A stretch of DNA of 64,000 nucleotides from Bathymodiolus brooksi (lineage: Eukaryota; Mollusca; Bivalvia; Mytilida; Modiolidae), in the NCBI GenBank assembly GCA_963680875.1, contig OY804585.1:23785686-23849685 (forward strand). The letters run 5' to 3'. The notes beneath the pieces were generated by a model. That model had not been told where the DNA came from, did no database searches, and saw only the letters and a program-made list of their open reading frames with translations. The translations under genes were made by a program, and so were the position numbers. Of the stretch, positions 11,736-21,760 are shown one piece after another (the stretch's first letter is position 1; every line of letters begins with the position of its first letter).

Positions 11736-12088
11736 ACACAGCGTAAGCGTATTGATATTAAACGGAACAGACAGTGAGTATTGTTGATAAATAAAAGTGT
11801 AAATAATAACACCTATGGCTTTTGTTTTAGTTCTTCTACCTTTGTGTACTTTATGTATTTATACCATTTTGTGTTGTGTATCTAGATTAGCGTCAATATT
11901 TTTAAATATATTTTTTTTTCATTTATATTGGATAATATTAAGGAGATATGATACTTTGTTTAAATATCGTCAAAAAGAAACAACATTTGCAGAGGAATCT
12001 ACGATTTGTGGTTATTTGATAATATATAAATGCTATGACGTCATGTGTTACGTTGATTAATATATAATTATGTAATTTTAAAAAGATA

Positions 12089-12420
12089 GTACATGCCAGA
12101 ACAAATATTTCTCTTCGATTTCGTCTCAGACAAGTTTTAGTCGGCTCTTGTTGTCCACCCATTGACAACAGACCTGGGCAATTCAGAATTTGTCATTTAT
12201 GTAACACAGGAGATATTGGAGATGAGTTCCATTTTCTATTAAAATGTGGTTATTTCAATGATAAAAGAAAGACTTTTACAAAAAAAAAGTAGTTTAAAAA
12301 TTTAAATATTCTGAAATTTGGTGCTTTGATGAAATTGACCCAAAAAAAATCAAATATAGCAAAAAGTATGCACTTTTATTAGATTTATATATAAAAATGG
12401 TTGAAAAATGTAACTCTCTA
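12089..12420 (+). mobile_element. 3' fragment of a non-LTR retrotransposon (LINE)
   Basis: A frame from 12089 to the stop at 12290-12292 encodes the C-terminal end of a LINE reverse-transcriptase polyprotein. It reads SLRFRLRQVLVGS, then a zinc-knuckle-like CHLCN...GDEFHFLLKC (C-x2-C...H-x4-C spacing) common at the end of such ORFs. The following AT-rich stretch resembles the rest of the 3' end. It is 5'-truncated, as is usual for LINE insertions, and lies in intron 2 on the host-gene strand. Confidence 0.7.
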
Positions 12421-12633
12421 TAGCTGTTTTGTTATTATATATTAGTGTATTTTAATGTGTTATCGGTATGCCATCGTATTAACAAAGTTTAGCAGAAATA
12501 AAGATATATTGTGGTCGTACATATACCAGTCCAAGATGAAAATCATGTACTATACATGTTTATCATTGCACAACCACTTGTTCAGACTTTTACAAGAGAC
12601 ATACCCTTTAATTTAACTATCTGATTATTTCAG

Positions 12634-13366
12634 ATTAATTGGAAAAGAAATGATGAAGAAGCATGCTACTATTTATAGGAATCGTGGTGATCACGTGACG
12701 GATGGCGTCATGCTATCGAAGAACTGGGCATTGGTACCAGCAGGTGCGCTCAAATATCTGCCAATCAAAAATCTGCACGTGAAAATTGGGCGTGCCAAAA
12801 CAAGTTTCAAAATAGCCACCGTAGTGGAACATCCATTGTTATCATTAGGAATGCAAAAATATAACGTTGCTTTGGTCAAGTTATACAAAAAACGATCACC
12901 AGAAATAAAAAATCAGTGTATTATAACAAAAACACAATTTAGATCGATTTCAAAGATTTTACCAGTATTTTCCGTTTCTATCAGAACAGACGGCAAAAGA
13001 CCACGAACAAAGTTAAAAATCAGAAAAGGGAAATTAAATTATCAATGCGCCAATGACAAGGACTACATATGCGGTATAATAAAAGGTTTTAAAAATGATG
13101 TCTTGTCTATAAACGGAGCACCACTTTATATTGGACACTCCAGTAATCTCCGTCTAGCTGGACTTGGCATTCAGTCATGGAGCAATCAGAAAGGCCAGTA
13201 TTACTTCATTCCGCTTTGGACTATCTCCGAATGGATTGACGGTGTAATAGCCGAGCATAAGAAGAAATGCATTATTGGTAAAGATGGCAAATTTGTGTGC
13301 AAAGACTTAGATTTACCACTTGCAAACGAACTTTATATCAAATTGCAAAAAACAGAACAACATTGA
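12634..13366 (+). CDS. LRR-pseudoprotease gene, exon 3: trypsin/haptoglobin-like domain without catalytic triad
   Basis: The acceptor CTGATTATTTCAG ends at 12633. The first base completes the split codon from exon 2 and the frame then runs in phase through an internal ATG at 12650 to a TGA at 13364-13366. The 243 residues follow the order of an S1 serine-protease fold: KKLIGKE in place of the activation IVGG; GVMLSKNWALVPAG in place of GG-LIS-WVLTAAHC; VVEHPLL then KYNVALVKL in place of the DIALLKL strand; SINGAPL in place of GDSGGPL; and a C-terminal PLWTISEWIDGVI helix. By hand alignment the catalytic His, Asp and Ser are Gly676, Asn716 and Asn799. The domain should therefore be a non-enzymatic binding module, as in haptoglobin and insect serine-protease homologues. 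Its ligand is unknown. Confidence 0.75.
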
Positions 13367-15239
13367 CATTCGTTTCGTCAACCATGATAATACATGTTTA
13401 AGGTCGCACGAATATAGTATGGAATGTCAATTTATCTTGAATGTCAGAATGAAGGCTCCCTATAACAACTTCCGGTGCGATTTACTTAACTGACTGCAAA
13501 ACCTTCTTTTTTTCACATTTGAAAATATGCTTAGAATTTTAAAAGTGGGAAAATTTCCAAAAGAAGCTTGAAGTTCTTTTCTGCATAAATTGATTGCATA
13601 TAGGAATTTGAACTCGCAATGTATGAATGTGAACAACATGCGCAGTAAAGTAAATCATAATACAGCATACAGTCTGGTTTATAAACTTAAAATGCGTGGA
13701 AAATAGCGGATTTATATTGAGGACATAAACAAAACGTGAACCATTGTAAAGACTAAATCAATACACAAGGAATCTTCATATGTCAAATTAATGCTACGAA
13801 GTTTTCTTTTATGCATACTATCCATATCTAAAATATTACCAAAAAACATCCTAAAACATTTATGGTAATACCAATTATTGCATTTACATAGAGTTAAATT
13901 CCCAATAATCTCTAACCGGAATTTACAGGGTTATTTATTGACGTCATAATGCAATTTAACCAGTAAATCGTCTCGAAATGGGATACAATTGTATTGTTTA
14001 TTGCAGCTCCAACACCCAAGATTGTCATTAAAATGAATATATTATATAGCTGTATTAGAATGGGAATCATTTATAAAACTATGTTTAATAAGATATTCTA
14101 CATTGGTCATATTTGATTAGAAAGCTATGGTAAATATAATGTCGTGTTCATCTCATGAATATGCAAGAGCGATTGGTTGACACAATTACGTAGAATAACG
14201 ATACATTGTCATATTCTTGTGATTCATCACTTACTGAAACAAAACAACTGTTGTCAAATATGTGATCATTATATGAGAAACATTTCCGACTTAGGCAAAA
14301 TAAAAGCGAAAGCGTTAGAGATTTGACATTTAAATAATTTCGTACCTTTTCGTAACTTTTTGAGAAGTGACGTCGGATCTGTTTATGAATGTGTTGTACT
14401 CATTAATATTGTATTATTTACTACAGATAGGAGTAATCAGCTACGATTGTTTTCTGATAAGTTCTCGTCACAGTATGTCTGATTTTATGTCTAACCGTCT
14501 TTCAAATACATGTATATATTATAATGATTGTTGATATAAGTTCCTATTTTTTATGTAAAATATTATGTTTTTGTTATGGTTTCAATGTAATTTTAAAAAT
14601 AAATAAATAGGATTTGTACAAAATCTAGATTTAAATAGATTCATAATACATGTACGTGGTTTCAGAATGGAGAATATATTTTGAATACAACAAGTGTGGA
14701 CACAGAAATGTGCTGTCCAAAAGGCAAGTGTGGATGTCAATATTTCATATTATTAACTTTAAAAAAAATCGTGGACACAGGGTTCCTGGATTTTTTAATA
14801 AAAAACTAATCCTGGATTATTATTTTTGCAGTCCTGTGTTTTTATTTCAAATTTTCATCATAGCCCCGCCCCCAAGGGATATAAAATTATATCATTAATA
14901 ATAAATTGATAAATAATAAATTCAGATTTTCTATTGAAAATAAATCTCATTTACAAAACCACTGATATTTGTTCAATTTTTAACGCTGATTTCAGCTTTA
15001 GTCACAACAAATTTTTATTTTTCTCTTTAAACTGTCGAAACATAACATTTATTTAACTGTAAAATTCACAAATAAAATTACTCCCCCCCCCTTTTCCCTT
15101 TTTTTCTTGTTTAAATCAATGATCAACAATATTCCAGAATCAAACAAATGAATAAATATAACAGTTAGTCTATGTCCTTATTCCTGAATGATGTGTGGTT
15201 AGTGGAGATGCGGCAAATACCATTTAATTTAATTGTCAT
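13367..15239. other. 3' region of the LRR gene and intergenic DNA
   Basis: AATAAA signals occur at 14299-14304 and again near 14598 (AATAAATAAATAG); either could end the transcript. The 82-codon frame at 14650-14898 looks like chance. No other gene is seen. Confidence 0.4.
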
Positions 15240-15310
15240 TGGTTTGACCTGTTCGGGGTTAAACCCATGATCTACCACACTCGCGACGAACACGCTAACC
15301 ATTTGATCAA
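15240..15310 (-). mobile_element. SINE family B head fragment
   Basis: Reverse complement of the tRNA-like head: GTTCGGGGTTAAACCCATG with the complement of the A-box region ending GAACACGCTAACCAT. Only the head is present. Confidence 0.6.
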
Positions 15311-15330
15311 AACACACGTAGGCTAAATGT

Positions 15331-15415
15331 CACCAAGACACACAAAAGGGCAACACGCCCAAAACACACAAAGGATCAACACCATCAAAACACAAAAAGG
15401 TCAACCCTACTAAAA
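15331..15415. repeat. Short degenerate tandem repeat, about 27 bp x 3
   Basis: Three imperfect copies of an ACACAAAAGGNCAACAC-like unit. No coding potential. Confidence 0.5.
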
Positions 15416-15645
15416 CAACATCACAACACACACAGGGCGGTGAATATGCTAACCAATTTTACACAGAGGCGCGTTACTGACAGTCAGTTGAAAAAAAAGC
15501 CAAAGAAAGTTTTATTTCCTTTCACATCTAAATTGTATCGTCACCTTTTGGGAATCAATAGTTATTCTAATCGGTAAATTTTATATATTTTATTCGTACA
15601 AACTTCCATAGCAAAAAATTACCAACTTATTAATTTATTTTATTG

Positions 15646-15893
15646 GGTTATGGTAATGGTGTTTAACGCCACTTTCTATAAAAGTTCAGTTGTATCGTGG
15701 TGGTCAGTTTTATTGGAAGAGGAAATACCCGGAGAAAACAATCGACCTGCCGCAAGTCACTGACAGACTTGATCACATAATGTTGTACACCACGCCCTGA
15801 TCGAGATTCTAACTCACAACATCAGTGGAGATAGGCACTGATTGCATAGATAGTTGTAAATCCAACTACCATACGATCACGGCCACGACGGCC
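15646..15893 (-). mobile_element. SINE family A, near full-length, reverse strand
   Basis: Begins with the reverse-complement tail GGTGTTTAACGCCACTTTC and ends in the tRNA-like head (ACCATACGATCACGGCCACG). The B-box complement is degenerate (GATTCTAACTC). Confidence 0.8.
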
Positions 15894-16203
15894 TCCGCTG
15901 AGTCTATATACAATCTTACTAATGTCAAGCAAAATATATCAGATTAGCTAAGATTTGATACACCTAATTAAGGGGGGGGGGGCTAGAAATTGGTGTGTTT
16001 ATCTTTGAAATGGACGTACATTGGAACGCATCGATTCTAATTACACTCCATAATTAGTACAAATTGTCTTTCCTTGCTTGATGTCCATAATTCTAGCATT
16101 AATGACCATTAAGCCCTGTATATATCTGACGAGACTATCAATTCTTACTTATCCAGTAGATGTAAGAGATTAATCGCAATTAATGATATTTTTTACTCAT
16201 TAG

Positions 16204-16240
16204 AAAAAGTTGAAGATACCAAAGTGGTAATCAGAAGCCG
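16204..16240 (-). repeat. Repeat C 3'-end fragment
   Basis: GAAGATACCAAAGTGGTAAT and AGAAGCCGTAA match the reverse complement of the repeat C 3' end. Confidence 0.5.
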
Positions 16241-16299
16241 TAAACAAAATCCTACCATTGTATTGGAAGGCAGTAAATTGTAGCACATTTTCTCCTGGT

Positions 16300-16600
16300 T
16301 TTGAATGAGGTTTGTGTTGCTCAATCTTTAGTTTTCTGTGCAGTGTTAGTAGACCAATCTTTGTCCTTTTGCTTTTTATATTTTATTTTGGCCATTGTAT
16401 TGTCTGTACCTCTTCGAATTACGCCTTTTAATTACCCATTTAGTATCTTCAAAGAAGAGCTTGAAATACCAAAGAGGTATATAGAATTCTTAAATCGAAG
16501 GACAGACACCACAATGGCCAAAAAGACAAAGAACAAAAACGATCTACAAAACATAGACATAAAACTAAAGATCGAGTAACATGAACCCCACTAACAACCG
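16300..16600. repeat. Head-to-head inverted pair of repeat C copies
   Basis: A plus-strand copy (about 16300-16460, GTTGCTCAATCTTTAG to TTAGTATCTTCAAAG) is followed immediately by a minus-strand copy (about 16462-16600, AAATACCAAAGAGGTA to AAACTAAAGATCGAGTAAC). The two arms of about 140-150 bp are imperfectly complementary, so a transcript through here could fold into a long hairpin. Open frames at 16301-16579 and 16601-16993 are not supported as genes. Confidence 0.65.
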
Positions 16601-17002
16601 ATGTATCTTCAAAATTTTGTTAAAATTGATGAGGTCAAAAACCTCTCCAAGACGTTTCAATACAACACCTTTTTACTATCGCAACCCAATAACACTAACA
16701 CTATCATATATCATAATGTGAAGAATGTCAATTACGCGACTGTGCTAACATTATCATACGCGATGCTTCAATATATTATCACCGATGATATACTATGCTG
16801 TGCACATCAAACGCTGATGGTAATATTCCCATGTGGGACGAATAACAACAGAATGTTAATTCCACTTAAGCATTGCAAGTTAATTATTCGTGTAGACACA
16901 ACATGTTTGAACAAACACAGAGAATCTAACCTTATTTATATTATTTACTGTTGGAGTAAAGTACAAAATCGCCTTTATTGCACTTTTTTTTAAAACTAGT
17001 AG

Positions 17003-17105
17003 GGTTATGGTTAGAGTAATGATGTTTAACGCCACTTTCAACAATATTTCAATTTTATCGTGGCGGTCAGTTTTATTGGTGGAGGAAACCTGAGTGTCCG
17101 GTGAA
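17003..17105 (-). mobile_element. SINE family A tail fragment
   Basis: GATGTTTAACGCCACTTTC, TTTTATCGTGGCGGTCAG and TTTTATTGGTGGAGGAAACC match the reverse complement of the family A 3' half. Confidence 0.75.
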
Positions 17106-17554
17106 ACTAATAAAATGTGTTTTTGATTTACAAATATAGAATACATCTACGACCAAAAGTCCAATAATTGAGGATAAAATCAAATATATAAAATCTGTGG
17201 TAGGTAATCCACTGCTTGTCTTGATGTTGTTTTCCTTTAAGTCTCTACATTTACAGAGCAACCATAATTCCATGATTTCATTGTGATTTCCATAAACTTT
17301 TTTATTCTATTAACAACGGACTGCAGTTTGGGTTGAGAAACTGTATTTTAGTCTCAAAACAAATATTTTTGTCTAATTTGCCTTTGATATCTAAGCTAAT
17401 ATTTTAGCTTTTACTAATATGCTACGTTAATAACACAAACAAATATGTCTTGAAACCAAAATCCAGTTTTTCAAATTAAATTGCAGTCTCTTTTTAGTAT
17501 AGTATTCGCCCTTTCTCTCACGGCATCAGTTGTTAATCGATAGGTTGACAGAAA

Positions 17555-17725
17555 AGTTGGAAGATACCAAATGAGTGTTCAGGGGCCATAACTCGAAGGA
17601 CAGATTATACAACGGTCAAATGAAAAAGAACAAAAGGACAAAGAATGATCTACAAAATACTACACAAAATGAATGATTGAGCAACACGAAATCCATTAAA
17701 ACGTCGGGTGAACTCAGGTGCTCCG
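17555..17725 (-). repeat. Dispersed repeat C, copy
   Basis: AGATACCAAATGAGTG, AACTCGAAGGACAGA, TCTACAAAATACTACAC and GAGCAACACGAAATCC follow the reverse repeat C order. Confidence 0.6.
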
Positions 17726-19174
17726 GAAGTGTGATCAGTTCCGTTACTGTACGACTAATTATAGCCATCGTGTTGCTCTTGTCAAACATCCGGTGGATAG
17801 TAATGAATGGGAAAAGGTCAAGATTATCACAATATGTGTATTTGCAATAAAACTAATCATTTTTAATAGAATCGAACCTCAGTTGTATCTATGGCGCAAG
17901 CAATTCCCGAGTCGTAGCATAACACTTATAGAATATAAACCTGGCCCTTCTGTAAAACATTCGTTTACAATGTTTGAACTCGCATACTTCCCAAACAACC
18001 TATAAGAACATTGTACCGGATGCCCCATCACATTTTTAATTGTAATGAGTTCAGAGATTTAAATAAAATTACTATTGTTTGGAAATTTGCATGTAAACCT
18101 CTCCGTTACGTAACCCAAACAGTAGTCCGTACACAGCTATTGCGGTTATACATCTTCGTGCAATTTAAATATAGTATATAACCCAAAAAATTGTAGTTTT
18201 CTCCTAACGATACAAGTGCAAGCTTATGTCTTCCTTTTATTATATAGTTGAAACAATATTATATGCTAAACCGATTTATTTGAAATTTTTGTCAAACTAG
18301 ATTTTTATATTACTAGCTAACTAAAGTAATAGCCAACAGTAGCATGCTATGATACACGATATTGACTCTTAGTTAATCAGATATTGCCATATCTCCTATA
18401 TGCATTGTGTGTTTCTCTCGGGAGATCGAAATGTACTAAATTAATTTAGAAAATCTTATTTTTTATTCAGCCCATTCAATATATGGTAATAAATCTTGTA
18501 TATATGAAACGAATGATAGAAATGAATCTTCATCACACATTGATCTTATATCTATTTTCCATTCGTCTTTCACACGCACAGTTTCTGTTTCACCCGAAGC
18601 CTCCCCCGTCTTCCCCACCCGAACCCGAATCCATCTAACATGCTTCGATTTACCTGTCTTGTTGCTCTAGTGCTTTGCTTAAAGTACAATAGGTACCAGG
18701 TCATATCTTTCATGTACAATAACATGCTTTACATAAGGTAAACCATCTATTACATCACTGGTATGTACATAAAACATAAAGTCGATCCCCAAAAGACATC
18801 ATATGACAATTATATTGCACTATAATGCAGAATTCTTAGCATTATCATATGTTAAGTACTGAATTATGTAATAAACTTATTCGATGTCATAGAATATGAT
18901 AGTTTATTGCACAGTAATGCACATGAAAGAAACATATATTACGTCATGTAGGTACTTTTGTGGATACATGTATATAAAATTACAATATTAATATTGAAAA
19001 TGACTTTATGTATAAGTTCAATACATGTTTTCAGAGAATATCTCATACAAAGAGAATGTTTTGTGGCCGAATATCATGCAAAGTAATTATGCAAATTGTC
19101 ACTATAGAAGAACATTCCAAACCCAACCGAAACGAAGGCTGGTTTCGAAAAGATCACAATGTCAAGCAAGACAA
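17726..19174. other. Intergenic, no gene seen
   Basis: The 95-codon frame at 17718-18005 starts inside repeat C and has no recognisable motif. The rest is AT-rich with no supported feature. Confidence 0.4.
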
Positions 19175-19320
19175 GCTTAAAGATACCAAAGTAGTAATCA
19201 GAAGCCACACACCGAAGAAAGACAGACAATACAAAAAGAAGAAAAAGACAATAGGACAAAGAATGATCTACAAAACACTACATAGAAAACGAAAGATCGA
19301 GCAATACTAAGCCTATTTTT
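19175..19320 (-). repeat. Dispersed repeat C, copy
   Basis: AGATACCAAAGTAGTAATCA, GAAGAAAGACAGACAATAC, AAACACTACATAGAAAACG and GATCGAGCAATAC. The overlapping 100-codon frame (19008-19310) is explained by this repeat. Confidence 0.65.
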
Positions 19321-19796
19321 CCAATCGAGGTGTCGATTTTTCGGGAAAACTAGGTCTTATCTCTATAATACCCATGGTTACCTTGTGCATGACGGTTTTA
19401 GAATGGAAATTTGGGCCCATATAACTAACTAGTTTAACCGCGCTACTATTTATGGAAGTGCATAGACCAAGCAAGAAATGTGAAAAGTTCCGACAGTGTG
19501 GTATGTTTTGCTTGTTTGCTTTGTTTTGTTTTTTTCATTTTATTTTTTATACTATTAATATAAGATATTTTCCAGATAATTATGATATTGTACATATGAC
19601 TACCTCCAAACTGCAACATCAAACAAACAATGCAAACAGCAATTTATAAAGTCATAAAATTCTCATAGTCCACTAGTAAATAGCCAATCAAAAAAAATAC
19701 CTATATTAATTTAGTACGACAGCATCACATTATTGTATTTTTTTCCCAAATAAACAGTGTGGAAAGCTAAATTGTATTCCATTCTTTCGATTTAGA

Positions 19797-19845
19797 GCGA
19801 CGCCACGATATAGCTGAAATACTGCTAAGGTTAAACATCAATCAA
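19797..19845 (+). mobile_element. SINE tail fragment
   Basis: GCGACGCCACGATATAGCTG followed by AAATACTGCT and a (CAAT)n run. Only the 3' module of the family A/B tail remains. Confidence 0.55.
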
Positions 19846-19854
19846 TCAATCGAT

Positions 19855-19925
19855 TTTGAGCGTAGCTGATGATAGTTATTCCAGACACGCGTCTTGCGCT
19901 CTAAATTTGATATTTACTTTTTATT
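19855..19925 (+). repeat. Dispersed repeat D, copy 3, best hammerhead-like fold
   Basis: At 19858-19901 (+) the sequence reads GAGCGUAG, CUGAUGA overlapping its last base, a stem II spacer, GACACGCGUC, then UUGCGCUC. The two flanks pair over eight positions including G-U pairs, and ACGCGU forms a short stem III followed by C at the expected cleavage position. The one core defect is GACA in place of GAAA. This is the layout of the minimal type I hammerheads known from Penelope-like elements and retrozymes. Confidence 0.6.
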
Positions 19926-20587
19926 GTAAGAATGCTGATTGCATGTAGGTTTCATGTTTTGTCAGAGAAATTAAAAGATGTTAGTTTCATTAGGAATATA
20001 TATTATGTCTCTGTGACAAATTCGTATTCTTCTTGTCATTCGTCAGTCTACGCTTGATATTTGGAAAATGAGCAAAGCCAACAATACACTGTAGTTCCTA
20101 AGATAATCCCGAACAACAAAGAATACCAGGACAAGTTAGATTATTAAAACAGAACAAAGTTGCATCATAATTGTTATTAATATTCAAAACATATGTTCAC
20201 TTGACAGATGCAATATTTCTGTAATGCTATAACGCGACACCGTGTAAGACTCGTCAGAGTTCAATATATGTGCCGATCCGTCTTCTTCTACCAGTGGCTT
20301 ACGATATTTACCCACACGATAAGGTTAAAATATCAAGCTCTAAAAACATTCTATTGAAATGATGGTGGAGGCCATCGCCTCTCTTTAATTGAACTAATAT
20401 TATAGATGTACATATTATTATAACTTCTGTGTCGCGAGGATTAAATATATTATGTACATGTATAATGTTCAAGATTATAGCGTTCTTTAAAACAACAATG
20501 TTCGCTCTGTTATATGTGAAGGTTGATATTTTACTTACTATGTTGATAAATAACCAGATAAATTACATAAACACACAATATACAAAT

Positions 20588-20660
20588 TATTTTGGCCATT
20601 GCTTTGTTTGTCATTCTTCGAGTTACGGTTTCTGATTATCCATTTGGTATCTTCAACCTT
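20588..20660 (+). repeat. Repeat C 3'-end fragment
   Basis: TTGGCCATTGCTTTGTTTG, TTCGAGTTACGGTTTCTG and CATTTGGTATCTTCAA match the 3' third of repeat C. Confidence 0.6.
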
Positions 20661-21651
20661 TCTTATCACGAATTCGGATTAGTCATATCATTGGACAGGT
20701 CGAAATAAACTTTTGGTGTGCGCATTGTAACTTTTTAGCTTAAGCATATTGTATTTGCTCAAATGTGCAAAAAGGATAAGACACAAGTTAAACAAACTTA
20801 TGAAGTCTTCTCCTATATACAATACGTTACAACATTATTTGATAGAGCATGCATGCATAGGAATATTTCTTACATTAATACGTGTAAATTGAAGAAGAAC
20901 AGAGAACGAAGAAAGGAATTAGTAACTTTTACTTTAATTTATTCTAGATACATTATGTTTGAAGTACAAATACCGGCTTTTACCACTTTGGCACAACAAT
21001 ATACAACTGTATGCTCATTAGTATCACGTGGCTTAAAACTAATTATCGTACATTATAGAAAATGTCTAGTGTTTGATGAATAAATTAAGGAGAAACAAAT
21101 TATCCTCGTTTAATCGTTAAGTTTATCAAAGACACCCTTGCCACTCACTCACGGGTTACATGTATTAAACATGAAGACCCGACTCCCAACTGGACGCTAA
21201 TCAGCTAAGAATTAAACAATCAATTGTAGCTGCTATAAAAAGCTAAATATCAATACCCAACTCTTCTATTGGTAGTCAAATGCCGTCATTTCTGTAAGGG
21301 TTTTAGATATTGTAGAATTTGTTCTCTTGATTATTCAAAAAAAAATTTGCCGCTGGACGTTAAAAAAATGTTTCTCCCGTTATTACGGCGTTTTAACCCC
21401 GCTGAACCAGTGGTGGAAAAATCTGTAATCCTCTAGAGGATTAAAATGTCTCGTGCCTTTCCACGCATATTGTCAAATCGGTAATTGGCTAGGATTTTGA
21501 AATAAAGTTCGTGTTAAATAATGGGAGAAACAAATTCTCCTTCAATTGCTCATGTGGGTTACGATATTTCTCCACTCTCGAGAGTTAAATTAAAATTTTT
21601 AGCTCTCTTGCGTGAAGAAATATTGTGCCCCACGGGCAACGGAAGGAAAAT
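20661..21651. other. Intergenic, no gene seen
   Basis: A 106-codon frame at 20763-21083 shows no motif I recognise. An imperfect foldback lies at about 21555-21640 (TTACGATATTTCTCC against GAAGAAATATTGTG). Confidence 0.4.
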
Positions 21652-21760
21652 CTATATTGATATCAAATTTATTGCGTACGACGCATTTCTGGAATAACCT
21701 TAATCAGGTACGCTGAACATCAAAAGATTGAAAACCCAAATAATATAGAAGTCTTTGGGA
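21652..21760 (-). repeat. Dispersed repeat D, copy 4, adjoining the minisatellite
   Basis: On the minus strand 21713-21674 reads GCGUAC, CUGAUUA, a spacer, GAAAUGCGUC, GUACGC. The outer six bases are exactly complementary (stem I) and AUGCGU can form a short stem III. The core differs by U for G8. The copy runs through CAAATAATATAGAAGTC directly into the first unit of the 68-bp array. Confidence 0.6.

Noticed and set aside
16601..16993. 130-codon plus-strand frame
   Set aside because: The longest unexplained frame outside the two genes, but it starts at the edge of repeat C, has no motif, and shows low-complexity Asn/Thr/Ile content typical of AT-rich noise.
19008..19310. 100-codon basic frame
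   Set aside because: Its C-terminal half is the reverse of repeat C; similar Lys-rich frames appear in other copies.
20763..21083. 106-codon plus-strand frame
   Set aside because: No recognisable domain, AT-rich composition, and no splice or signal-peptide features.
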